Under the pieces are notes generated by a model. The model made no database searches, was not told where the DNA came from, and saw only the letters and a program-made list of their open reading frames with translations. This document shows, one piece after another, positions 1-6,788 of a DNA stretch of 53,969 bases; position 1 is the first letter of the stretch; each line of letters begins with the position of its first letter. Where the stretch lies: positions 1-53,969 of IMG/VR virus record IMGVR_UViG_3300018080_000224, one strand, 5' to 3'. The position numbers and the translations under genes are program-made. This DNA is from a virus.

Positions 1-31
1 ATCTTTCATTATTAAAAATGTAGCGAGGTAA
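1..31 (+). CDS. 3' end of an upstream small CDS (partial)
   Basis: An open frame enters from the left edge and stops with TAA at 29-31, giving a tail that reads SFIIKNVAR. It ends 3 bases before the start of the next gene, which is the packing seen in the rest of this + strand cluster. The fragment is too short to identify and could be chance. Confidence 0.25.
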   Translation, partial: SFIIKNVAR

Positions 32-34
32 TTA

Positions 35-496
35 ATGGACGCAACTACTTTTAGATTCTTGACACTGGGAGTATTAATAGGAGTATTTTTTATAGCATAT
101 GTAGTAGCTGAAGCTAAACGTGAGACAGTACAAAAAGAAGTTGACAATCTTAAAAAATTATTGGAAGAAGAGCAAGTTAAGAATTCTACAGTAATTTCTC
201 AGAAAAAGTCAAGTGAAATCAGAATAGGACAAGTAGCAGAGCATCTAATACCATTTCTATCACAATGTAAATATGATCCTAAGTCGATGCATTTTCAAGG
301 AAATCCGATAGATTTTTTAGTATATGATTTAGATCAAGCTGAAATAATATTTTTAGAAGTCAAAACTGGAAAAAGTAAACTGTCGAAAAGGCAGAAGACT
401 ATCAAAAATATAATCAAAGCTGGAAAAGTTTACTATGAAGAAATCCGAGTTAGCCCAAAAGGTGTTCGGGTTCGTAGAGAAAAGAACGAAAAATAG
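35..496 (+). CDS. Membrane-anchored Holliday-junction-resolvase-related nuclease
   Basis: 153 aa. Residues about 8-26 form a hydrophobic membrane segment. A charged coiled-coil stretch follows to about residue 60, then a C-terminal domain. The C-terminal part has the pattern PIDFLVYD, then IIFLEVKTG, which fits the D...ExK core of the PD-(D/E)XK fold. It resembles the family annotated as endonuclease related to archaeal Holliday junction resolvase (PF10107-like), whose members often have the same membrane anchor plus coiled coil. The start has an upstream GAGG. Activity and substrate in the phage are inference. Confidence 0.6.
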   Translation: MDATTFRFLTLGVLIGVFFIAYVVAEAKRETVQKEVDNLKKLLEEEQVKNSTVISQKKSSEIRIGQVAEHLIPFLSQCKYDPKSMHFQGNPIDFLVYDLDQAEIIFLEVKTGKSKLSKRQKTIKNIIKAGKVYYEEIRVSPKGVRVRREKNEK

Positions 497-510
497 ACAT
501 TGGAGCATTT

Positions 511-837
511 ATGGATAAAGTAAAAAAGTTTTTTAGTAGTATGGGTGGAAAAATTGTCTTGATTTTTTCCGTAATATTTTCTATACTTATATATATCCTA
601 GACAAAAAAAATAGGGAAATAGTATCATTCAAGGCTAAGGCTAAGCTAGTGAAGACGGAGCAAGAAGCTAAAGACCTCAAGAGAGAGATCAATGCGGCCT
701 CCAAAGAAAGAGATATGCTAAAGGGAGAAAGAGAGAGTATTAATGAGGCCTTAAATATTCTAAAAACTAAACGTAAACAATTAAAAGAAGAATCAAAAAA
801 CAAATCTAGTAAAGATATTGAAAGCTTCTGGGAATAA
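511..837 (+). CDS. Membrane-anchored coiled-coil protein
   Basis: 108 aa. A short basic N-terminus is followed by one hydrophobic membrane segment (about residues 13-30) and then a long, highly charged Lys/Glu helix predicted to be a coiled coil. A GGAG sits 5 bases before the ATG. The layout of one membrane helix plus a coiled coil is shared with inner-membrane spanins (Rz-like), but it is too general to prove that role, and no lysis gene is adjacent. It follows the membrane-anchored nuclease gene by 14 bases and is probably cotranscribed with it. Confidence 0.5.
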   Translation: MDKVKKFFSSMGGKIVLIFSVIFSILIYILDKKNREIVSFKAKAKLVKTEQEAKDLKREINAASKERDMLKGERESINEALNILKTKRKQLKEESKNKSSKDIESFWE

Positions 838-847
838 AGGACATACA

Positions 848-1135
848 ATGTACGGAAACATAAAAGAGTCAGATTTAGACACTCCATGCTTAATGAACGA
901 CGAAGAAGGTCGATTAATGACAATAAGAGAAAGATTAGATGAGCTTTGTTTAGACGAAGAACTCGAATATGTCGATTATAAATTAACGCAGGGTAGATTT
1001 TCTGAAGAAATTACAATAGGAAAATTTACTGCCTGGACAGAAAGTTATGTTATAATTTATATGTCAGCATTATTTGGAGAAGAGTATTTCATGAAATTAG
1101 ATAGAAATCCTCCTCCAAAAAATATGAGATATTAA
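848..1135 (+). CDS. Hypothetical acidic protein
   Basis: 95 aa and rich in Asp/Glu. I place the start at 848, not at the in-frame ATG at 818, because AAAGGA sits 6-7 bases before 848 and the earlier start would overlap the previous gene. No motif is recognised. It belongs to the run of closely spaced + strand genes. Confidence 0.55.
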   Translation: MYGNIKESDLDTPCLMNDEEGRLMTIRERLDELCLDEELEYVDYKLTQGRFSEEITIGKFTAWTESYVIIYMSALFGEEYFMKLDRNPPPKNMRY

Positions 1136-1170
1136 ACGGCAGTTAGTTTAAATTTTAACTAGGAGTTACT

Positions 1171-1506
1171 TTGTTAACCGCAGCTCAAGCAAGAAGTAAG
1201 GCCAAGGATACAAAATTACAACAAAAGGTCAATTTCGTGGACGAAGTAGTAGAATTGATGGAAAAGATAGATAAATCAGTGGACAAAGCTGCCTCTGAAG
1301 GTAAATTGACGTGTACTGTAAGTTGTATTAAACAATATGGAATTAGAGACAAAAATGGGGTATGGGGTTGGTACTATCCTAATTTTATAATTAACGAAAT
1401 AAAAAAGAGACTAAAAAATTCTGGATATGACGTTAAAATAGAAAGAAAGAAGAAACGAGAATTAGAAGACTATAGCTACAAAGATTTAATCATTTCATGG
1501 AAATAA
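1171..1506 (+). CDS. Hypothetical protein, TTG start
   Basis: 111 aa. The start is TTG with AGGAG 5 bases upstream. The N-terminal half is helical and charged, a central part contains a Trp/Tyr-rich stretch (VWGWYYPNF), and the C-terminus is basic. No family is recognised. The next gene starts 1 base after its stop, which suggests translational coupling. Confidence 0.55.
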   Translation: MLTAAQARSKAKDTKLQQKVNFVDEVVELMEKIDKSVDKAASEGKLTCTVSCIKQYGIRDKNGVWGWYYPNFIINEIKKRLKNSGYDVKIERKKKRELEDYSYKDLIISWK

Positions 1507-1507
1507 T

Positions 1508-1753
1508 ATGAGATATTATGAAATAGCGGATTTTATGCATGAGCAGGGTGATATTACACTACTTGAGAAGAAAATAATTTATAAGCTAAGTAAAGATTAT
1601 GAGGGAGTCAGAGATTTACTGGACATATATATAAAAGAACCAGTAAAAGAACAAATACACACATCTGAATTTATAAGAGAAACGTGTATAGAAATATTAT
1701 TCACTTGGTATACTACATGTAGGGATAAGCATGACAAGAAAAGAAGCAAATAG
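1508..1753 (+). CDS. Hypothetical small protein
   Basis: 81 aa, acidic in the middle and basic at the C-terminus (DKHDKKRSK). It begins directly after the preceding stop and overlaps the next gene by 23 bases, as expected for coupled translation. No recognisable domain. Confidence 0.5.
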   Translation: MRYYEIADFMHEQGDITLLEKKIIYKLSKDYEGVRDLLDIYIKEPVKEQIHTSEFIRETCIEILFTWYTTCRDKHDKKRSK

Positions 1754-1961
1754 AAAAATAGTAAAAATTATTGAAAAAGAGATCGAAAGTCCATTTAATG
1801 AAGATATTAGATTTGGTCAATTGATGAGAAACATAGGAGTAGTATTAGAAGATAGAAATGGTCTTCCTAATGAACCTATTATGTGGTATGATGAGTTTAA
1901 TTTAGAAAGTACAGAATTACTAAAAAGAATTAGAAAAACTATTAAAAAATTGGAGTGGTAA
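1731..1961 (+). CDS. Hypothetical small helical protein
   Basis: 76 aa, mostly charged helices. The start lies inside the 3' end of the preceding gene, with a 23-base overlap. The next ATG follows its TAA by one base. No function can be assigned. Confidence 0.5.
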   Translation: MTRKEANRKIVKIIEKEIESPFNEDIRFGQLMRNIGVVLEDRNGLPNEPIMWYDEFNLESTELLKRIRKTIKKLEW

Positions 1962-1962
1962 T

Positions 1963-2166
1963 ATGTATAGATGTGATATATGCAATACTATAGTTGGACC
2001 TAGCGTTAAAGTTATAAAAAGGGTATCAAAAAAGAGAAATAAAGAGTATGTTAATGAAATAAAAGACAAGAAAGGAAGTAGACGTAAAGTATATAGCGAT
2101 GGATGGGAAATAGCTAAAGAAGTAGCTTTGTGTCATATTTGCGATGGAAAGGATATTCTAGGATGA
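1963..2166 (+). CDS. Small zinc-ribbon protein
   Basis: 67 aa. A CDIC pair near the N-terminus (residues about 4-7) and a CHIC pair near the C-terminus (about 57-60) form a four-cysteine zinc site enclosing a Lys/Arg-rich middle. This suggests a small nucleic-acid- or protein-binding zinc ribbon. Its stop TGA overlaps the ATG of the following lipoprotein gene (ATGA). Confidence 0.55.
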   Translation: MYRCDICNTIVGPSVKVIKRVSKKRNKEYVNEIKDKKGSRRKVYSDGWEIAKEVALCHICDGKDILG

Positions 2167-2459
2167 AATATTTATTTATTATATCACTATTTTTAACAAG
2201 TTGTAGTGGTACATTTGATATTTTTAATTTAAATCCTAGATTTGAGGTTGGAGATTGTATAAAAAAAGTACACGAACCACGAGAATCTTGGGACGTACCA
2301 GACTTTGATACTGGATATAAAATTAAAGAGATTGGAAAACATCATTACAGATTAGTGTGGTGGTATCCAAAAAAATGGAGAAATCATGATGTTGGGTTTG
2401 CTGGTTACACTACTTTTAGTTATATGGACAGTTCACACAAGAAAGTGGAGTGTAAGTAA
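2163..2459 (+). CDS. Small lipoprotein with FExxDCI domain
   Basis: 98 aa. An open frame extends upstream to 2130, but the ATG at 2163 is preferred because it creates a lipoprotein signal peptide: a basic start, a hydrophobic core and the lipobox LTSC with the Cys at residue 14. After cleavage a small domain remains with F-E-x-x-D-C-I near its start and K-V-E-C at its end. The two cysteines could form a disulfide outside the cytoplasm. The gene at 5496 has the same arrangement behind a membrane helix. It overlaps the preceding gene (ATGA). Confidence 0.55.
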   Translation: MKYLFIISLFLTSCSGTFDIFNLNPRFEVGDCIKKVHEPRESWDVPDFDTGYKIKEIGKHHYRLVWWYPKKWRNHDVGFAGYTTFSYMDSSHKKVECK

Positions 2460-3127
2460 TGAAAATATTTGCACTATCAGGATTTAAGTTTTCAGGAAAA
2501 GATACTGTAGCAGATTATTTAGTAAAAAATTACGGGATGATGAAGCATTCTTTTGCTGGACCACTAAAAGATATGGTTTCGGAAACATATAAATTTCATA
2601 GGACATATTTGGATGACCCAACAAAAAAAGAAACTCCATTAACTCAATATCCAGTAGACCCAAAAGATGAGTTTTCTATGATGATATCTGGATTTATGTT
2701 TAAAGAATTTAGAGAAAGAAACGGAAATGTTCCAGAGGATAGAACTAAACTACACAAAAAAGAATTATTTTGGACTCCTAGGGCACTCGCAATTCTAGAA
2801 GGATCAGTAAAAAGGTCGGTAAATTCAAAACATTGGGTATCTTCAGTAATTGATAAAATAGCTTTCAGTAAAGATAAAATTCACGTTATTTCTGATATGA
2901 GGTATAAAAGTGAAATGTCTCAACTCAAAGCTTATTTTGGATCGGCTTTAGTAACTGTTAGAATAGATAGATTTGATACCGTTGATTCTAAAGACCCGAG
3001 CGAGTTTGATTTAGCTAGCACCAAACACAATATTATATTAAATAACAGAGGTACTATAGGAGATTTATATAAAAATATAGACCTTATGTTAGACAGAAGA
3101 AATATAAAAGGACCATTAAATGTCTGA
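2459..3127 (+). CDS. Deoxynucleoside monophosphate kinase (T4 gp1-like)
   Basis: 222 aa. The N-terminus carries a P-loop, GFKFSGKDT (residues 8-16). Downstream are the FAGPLKDM motif, TPRALAILEGS, HWVSSV and VISDMRYKSE, in the order found in phage dNMP kinases such as T4 gp1 (from family knowledge). The enzyme phosphorylates dNMPs to dNDPs to supply phage DNA synthesis. It starts on the last base of the upstream stop and overlaps the next gene by 8 bases. It is the only clear nucleotide-metabolism gene in the window. Confidence 0.8.
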   Translation: MKIFALSGFKFSGKDTVADYLVKNYGMMKHSFAGPLKDMVSETYKFHRTYLDDPTKKETPLTQYPVDPKDEFSMMISGFMFKEFRERNGNVPEDRTKLHKKELFWTPRALAILEGSVKRSVNSKHWVSSVIDKIAFSKDKIHVISDMRYKSEMSQLKAYFGSALVTVRIDRFDTVDSKDPSEFDLASTKHNIILNNRGTIGDLYKNIDLMLDRRNIKGPLNV

Positions 3128-3464
3128 TAATAAAAAAGATAATTTAGATGATATTACAAAAAAAGTTAGAAAAGCTGCTAAGGAAGGTAATGTAACCTTC
3201 GCAACTGACCATATTATTGATATGTATCCAGAAATAGTGAATAGATTATTAGATGATGTGCTACAACATCCAGAAGCTTTTATAAGTGATATGAGCTGTA
3301 TTAATGATTTTTGTTGGGCAAGAGATGATGATGAATATAAAGAAGAATTACTAGAAATAGAAGAACGATTAGAAGCTGTATTTGGAGTAAAGATAGAAGG
3401 GTTCGAATCTATGGAGTTTGGAGAACTCGTACCACTTATAGAATTACGGAGAGGTTCTTATTAA
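3120..3464 (+). CDS. Hypothetical acidic protein
   Basis: 114 aa, strongly acidic and predicted to be helical. No motif is recognised. Its last two codons (TAT TAA) contain the ATT that I propose as the start codon of the secreted protease, and its last codons also hold the GGAGAGG ribosome-binding site of that gene. The two genes are therefore tightly coupled. Confidence 0.55.
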   Translation: MSDNKKDNLDDITKKVRKAAKEGNVTFATDHIIDMYPEIVNRLLDDVLQHPEAFISDMSCINDFCWARDDDEYKEELLEIEERLEAVFGVKIEGFESMEFGELVPLIELRRGSY

Positions 3465-4155
3465 AAGACTACTAATAGTATTATTAATATGTTTTTCAGC
3501 TACTGCTAAAGATAAACTTAAAGTTATGGTGCTTGATACCGGAGCAGATAAGAAAAACACATATATAATGAAACATATACCAAAGGATTACGAATTTCAT
3601 CAAGACGAAAACGGACATGGTACTAGTATTTCTTGGTTTATACTGAAGGACGCTTGCGAAGAAGTGGAACTTTACCCGTGTAAATTCTACGGAGTAAAAT
3701 ACTATATTAATAATATAGAAAGATTGGTAGATTGTTTAGAACATGCTAATATGTTAGATATTGATATCATAAATTTGTCAGGCGGAGGTAGATCGCCTTA
3801 TAAATCTGAAAAAGAGTGGATATCAAAATTCCTAAAAAAAAGAGGAAGACTATTTATAGCCGCTGCTGGAAACAATAATCAAGATTTAGATAAAAATCCA
3901 TATTACCCCGCCAGCTATAGGATTGACGGACTTAGGGTTGTAGGTGCTTTGGACCCAAAAACGAAGAAAAGAGCTTCATATAGTAGCTACGCTGATTGGA
4001 TAGTGTGGGAAATTGGTACTGCTAATTCTTTTGGTTTAAATTATAAAAGTACAATTATTAGCGGAACTTCAGTATCTACTGCTATTTATACTGGAAAGAT
4101 AGTAAAGAGGTGGTGTGAAAAAAGGAGAAAAAATGCCATACATCAAAAAAAATAA
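3460..4155 (+). CDS. Secreted subtilisin-like serine protease (S8), ATT start
   Basis: 231 aa if started at ATT 3460. The first ATG in frame is at 3526, but that would cut off the N-terminus just before the catalytic Asp. From 3460 the protein begins (f)MKRLLIVLLICFSATA, a textbook signal peptide with an A-x-A cleavage site. GGAGAGG (3448-3454) lies 5 bases before ATT, and no ATG, GTG or TTG exists between the upstream in-frame stop (3439) and 3526. The triad is visible: Asp26 (VLDTGAD), His53 (GHGTS) and Ser204 (SGTSVS), with oxyanion Asn138 (AAAGNN). There is no propeptide. The substrate is unknown: a host surface protein, a competing phage or self-processing are all possible. Confidence 0.8.
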   Translation: MKRLLIVLLICFSATAKDKLKVMVLDTGADKKNTYIMKHIPKDYEFHQDENGHGTSISWFILKDACEEVELYPCKFYGVKYYINNIERLVDCLEHANMLDIDIINLSGGGRSPYKSEKEWISKFLKKRGRLFIAAAGNNNQDLDKNPYYPASYRIDGLRVVGALDPKTKKRASYSSYADWIVWEIGTANSFGLNYKSTIISGTSVSTAIYTGKIVKRWCEKRRKNAIHQKK

Positions 4156-4390
4156 ACGTGACGAAATGAAGGGTTTAATCAATGCCCTATCAGACCAAAT
4201 AGGAGGAATGCCTGGAAACTTAAACTACGTAATAACCAAATTAGTTCTAAACTCCATGCCTCAGAAACCTACATATTTTAATTATAATGAAATGGTAGGG
4301 GTGTTGGAGTGCGCTAAGCAGGAATTTTACAGAAGAGCGGCAGTTCCTTATGAGAAAAATAAAATAGACGAAAATGGAGATGTATATTAA
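4133..4390 (+). CDS. DUF6899-like phage protein
   Basis: 85 aa. The start at 4133 is chosen because AAAGGAG lies 5-6 bases upstream. The sequence shows the hallmarks of a widespread small phage family: MPYIKK at the start, LNYVITKL, then VGVLECAKQEFYRR and the end KIDENGDVY. I recognise this as the DUF6899-type family, whose function is unknown. It overlaps the end of the protease gene by 23 bases. Confidence 0.65.
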   Translation: MPYIKKNKRDEMKGLINALSDQIGGMPGNLNYVITKLVLNSMPQKPTYFNYNEMVGVLECAKQEFYRRAAVPYEKNKIDENGDVY

Positions 4391-4486
4391 GTGAAAAACG
4401 TAATAGTATTCACTTTAGGTATAACCTGCTTTTTCGGAACAGGACTATTAATACTTGAAATTGTTAGAAGATTACTAGTACCATAA
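4391..4486 (+). CDS. 31-aa single-pass membrane peptide
   Basis: A short frame starting with GTG directly after the previous stop encodes 31 aa. Residues about 4-24 are hydrophobic (VIVFTLGITCFFGTGLLIL), followed by a basic end (EIVRRLL). It looks like a tiny membrane protein. There is no strong ribosome site of its own, so coupling to the upstream gene is likely. It could be spurious. Confidence 0.4.
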   Translation: MKNVIVFTLGITCFFGTGLLILEIVRRLLVP

Positions 4487-4510
4487 ATAACTACAAAAGG
4501 GAGAATAATA

Positions 4511-4648
4511 ATGCCTAGATTTGATGGAACAGGGCCAAATGGAAAAGGACCAAAAACTGGTAGAGGACTTGGTAATTGTAATAAAAATACTAAAAATGGT
4601 AACGTTAAAAACTCCAAAAAAGCAAAAGGTAAAGTAAAAAAGAAATAG
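4511..4648 (+). CDS. 45-aa Gly-rich and Lys-rich peptide with DUF5320-like signature
   Basis: AGGGAG lies about 8 bases before the ATG. The protein starts MPRFDGTGPNGKGPKTGRG followed by LGNC, then becomes a Lys/Asn tail. The N-terminal pattern DGTGPxGxGPxTGRGxGxC matches the short repeat known from cellular DUF5320-type proteins of anaerobes and archaea. Here it is fused to a basic tail suited to nucleic-acid binding. Function unknown. Confidence 0.55.
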   Translation: MPRFDGTGPNGKGPKTGRGLGNCNKNTKNGNVKNSKKAKGKVKKK

Positions 4649-4656
4649 GTATATTT

Positions 4657-5055
4657 ATGAAAAATGACATGCCGCCTCCTGGCAGAAAGCTTGATAGACT
4701 AATTGCTCAAAAAATATTTGGTTGCCAAGTTAAGATGATACCAGTATTTAGAGATTCAGAGGAATTGGAACCATCTTATTGTTGTACTTGTAAAGATCAA
4801 GCGCACAGGATTCAAAAATCATCTTTCCGTTATCGGGATGAAGATATAAAATTTTATTCTTCGTCAATAGAAGCTGCTTGGGAAATTGTTGATAAACTAG
4901 GAGAACATCCTGGATATTACAGTGTAAGGCTTGCTGGTCACTCAACTTTATACAGATGTGTGTTTGAAGAACAAGGTAAGTTTGAGGCTTTCGGAAAATC
5001 TGCACCTCATGCTATATGCTTGGCAGCCCTAAAAGCAATAGGTTATGAGGAATAA
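4657..5055 (+). CDS. Phage ABA sandwich domain protein
   Basis: 132 aa. The start LDRLIAQKIFGC, the middle YSSSIEAAWEIVDKL and the end SAPHAICLAALKAIGYE match the phage ABA-sandwich family (PF18066-like), a common small phage protein of unknown function. A Cys-rich insert (CCTCKD) lies near residue 42. The following gene begins at the stop. Confidence 0.65.
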   Translation: MKNDMPPPGRKLDRLIAQKIFGCQVKMIPVFRDSEELEPSYCCTCKDQAHRIQKSSFRYRDEDIKFYSSSIEAAWEIVDKLGEHPGYYSVRLAGHSTLYRCVFEEQGKFEAFGKSAPHAICLAALKAIGYEE

Positions 5056-5056
5056 T

Positions 5057-5293
5057 ATGACAGTTTGGGTAGTAGTGCATAGGTTTGAGGATAGTTGTAG
5101 TAAAATAGGTTGGGAAGACATAAAATGTATATGTAGGGATGAAGATACTGCTGTAGCAGAAACTGTAAAATTAATTAGAAAAGAACTATCTGTAGGTAAG
5201 AATAAAAAATTAAAATGGAAACGATTGGGAGAGAACTTGTGGGGAGCTGGTAAAGAATATGAAGTAGAATTAATAGAAATGGAGGTCATATGA
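5057..5293 (+). CDS. Hypothetical small protein
   Basis: 78 aa. ATG 5057 is preferred over the earlier ATG at 5045 because GAGG sits 6 bases before it and the start then follows the previous stop directly. The sequence begins MTVWVVVHRFED and contains a Lys-rich middle (KNKKLKWKR). No family recognised. It overlaps the next gene by 4 bases (ATGA). Confidence 0.5.
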   Translation: MTVWVVVHRFEDSCSKIGWEDIKCICRDEDTAVAETVKLIRKELSVGKNKKLKWKRLGENLWGAGKEYEVELIEMEVI

Positions 5294-5499
5294 TGCATAA
5301 TGATATGGCAATGGCTATCGCTGCTTACGAGGCTGATAATTACGAATTAATCCTCAGAGAAGCTTTAGAAACAAATAATATAGAAATAGTAGAGTTTTGT
5401 AGAATACATATATATCCTAGTTATATAGATGCTGCTCTAGCTGCTGAAATAGATATAGATGTAGAATTAGTGAATATATTTGGAGGACCGTTAGAATGA
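5290..5499 (+). CDS. Hypothetical acidic helical protein
   Basis: 69 aa, rich in Ala, Glu and Ile, with two likely starts (ATG ATG) overlapping the previous stop. GGAGG lies close upstream. No motif recognised. The following gene overlaps its stop by 4 bases. Confidence 0.5.
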   Translation: MMHNDMAMAIAAYEADNYELILREALETNNIEIVEFCRIHIYPSYIDAALAAEIDIDVELVNIFGGPLE

Positions 5500-5822
5500 A
5501 GAAATCAGAAAAAATATTATTAGCAGTACTAGTAGTACTTTTAGCAGTTACAGTGTGGTTCCATTTCCACCCTAAAAATAGTTTTGAACCTAACGACTGT
5601 ATAGCGACTTTAGGTAAGAATCAAAACATATATACATTTTGGGTAGTAGATTATAATAAAGATATAGATAAGTATTTGATGTGGTTTTATAATAAGGAAA
5701 GAATAGAACTTCCGATAGTAATTAATGCTGATATTATAGATAAAACTTCGGAAAAAGTAGATTGCCCTCTATATCTGCAACAAAGAATAGATAAAAAGGA
5801 GCCGAAAAATGTCCAATGGTGA
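5496..5822 (+). CDS. Membrane-anchored FExxDCI-domain protein
   Basis: 108 aa. One N-terminal membrane helix (about residues 7-23) is followed by a periplasm-type domain with F-E-x-x-D-C-I, then a Tyr/Trp-rich core (YLMWFYN) and K-V-D-C near the C-terminus. The same order of motifs is seen in the lipoprotein encoded at 2163, so the two are probably paralogs anchored in different ways. GGAGG precedes the start. Confidence 0.5.
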   Translation: MKKSEKILLAVLVVLLAVTVWFHFHPKNSFEPNDCIATLGKNQNIYTFWVVDYNKDIDKYLMWFYNKERIELPIVINADIIDKTSEKVDCPLYLQQRIDKKEPKNVQW

Positions 5823-6243
5823 TAAATACGGGCACTGGATAGCCACCGGTTCTAGTACAACTACTGGAAATAGTATTACTGTTACGTCTACTCCTAACGG
5901 CAATAATTACCAATATATGACCTGCGACGACGACGGCACAATATTAGTTTACACTACTGACGGTACTGGAGGATTAACGACGTGTTCGAACATGCCTAGA
6001 ACAGAAAATGTCTACCAATCTCCAGATTATGAAGGAGAATCTCTAACAGGTCCAGAAGACAAAATATGTACGAAGTGTAAAGAAACTGTTCCAGACCATA
6101 AAGTAGCCGCTTCATACGGCTACAGAAAAATAGCCAAACACGTATGTCATAAATGTTATATAAAACAACTAGATAAACAATTTGGAATAGAAGAATCAGT
6201 AGATATAGAAGATGTACTATATGGCGAAAAAGAAGAAAATTAG
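5809..6243 (+). CDS. Zinc-ribbon protein with Ser/Thr-rich N-terminus
   Basis: 144 aa. The first 60 residues are rich in Ser, Thr, Gly and Asn and look unstructured or beta-rich. A four-cysteine ribbon follows: CTKC (about 87-90) and CHKC (about 113-116). The C-terminus reads VDIEDVLYGEKEEN. The next gene is a shorter paralog with the same ribbon and ending. The TATGGC that encodes its YG pair also contains the ATG of that paralog. Confidence 0.55.
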   Translation: MSNGDKYGHWIATGSSTTTGNSITVTSTPNGNNYQYMTCDDDGTILVYTTDGTGGLTTCSNMPRTENVYQSPDYEGESLTGPEDKICTKCKETVPDHKVAASYGYRKIAKHVCHKCYIKQLDKQFGIEESVDIEDVLYGEKEEN

Positions 6244-6526
6244 GTCAACTACAGCTAGTTTTAATAATTCTCTTAATAATAATACTAGTATTGGAACTAC
6301 TGAACCAGGAAATTTAACTATTCATACAGATAGTACAGATATTATTATTTATGGAGAAAAAGAAGGGGTGTGCGATTCTTGTAAAGAAATTAAACAGCTA
6401 TCTTTAGGATTTAAGTTTAGTGCTATAGAAAGAAAAATATGTGGTCGTTGTTTGAATATGAAAATAGATAAGATGTTTAAGACGGGAATGGATGTGGATT
6501 TTGAAGAGGTGTTGTATGATGACTAA
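6221..6526 (+). CDS. Zinc-ribbon protein, paralog of the preceding gene
   Basis: 101 aa. I choose ATG 6221, which lies inside the upstream gene's LYG codons, over ATG 6212. A basic start (MAKKKKIRS) and a Ser/Asn/Thr-rich segment precede CDSC and CGRC pairs. The end VDFEEVLYDD parallels VDIEDVLYG of its neighbour. It is the last clear gene of the + strand cluster. Its stop overlaps an ATG that opens only a 20-codon frame. Confidence 0.5.
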   Translation: MAKKKKIRSTTASFNNSLNNNTSIGTTEPGNLTIHTDSTDIIIYGEKEGVCDSCKEIKQLSLGFKFSAIERKICGRCLNMKIDKMFKTGMDVDFEEVLYDD

Positions 6527-6724
6527 AGTTGATTATAGCCCTCATTTGTGCGTGGAGAGTCCTCAGATTGGCTTCTAAGGGCCTTTTAGCTACCAACCTA
6601 TTACCAACTACCTACAAGTCGATCTCAAGCCAATACAGAGCATTTTAGAGGTTTTAGTACTATTTTAGCCTGTAAAAGCTGTAATAGAAATATTATTCGT
6701 TTTTATCACTTTGAAAAAGAATGA
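6527..6724 (+). other. Gap between the + strand cluster and the late-operon terminator; possible gene remnant
   Basis: No convincing gene. One + strand frame is open from 6590 to the TGA at 6722-6724 and encodes a stretch with a Cys pair (ACKSCNRN) and aromatic residues, but it has no start codon or ribosome site. It may be the eroded end of a small zinc-ribbon gene or chance. The stretch otherwise serves as spacer between the two converging transcription units. Confidence 0.3.
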
Positions 6725-6760
6725 ACCCCACCCTGTCCGAGGAGTTAACAGGGTTGGGGT
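6725..6760 (-). terminator. Terminator at the end of the leftward late operon
   Basis: A stem of about 12 bp with one bulged T is formed by ACCCCACCCTGT (6725-6736) and its complement (6748-6760), with an 11-base loop. On the - strand the hairpin is followed by TCATTCTTTTTC, a T-rich tail. It lies downstream of the last leftward gene and can also block transcription arriving from the + strand cluster. Confidence 0.7.
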
Positions 6761-6788
6761 CCACGTTAGCCTCCGAAGAAGCTAAACC

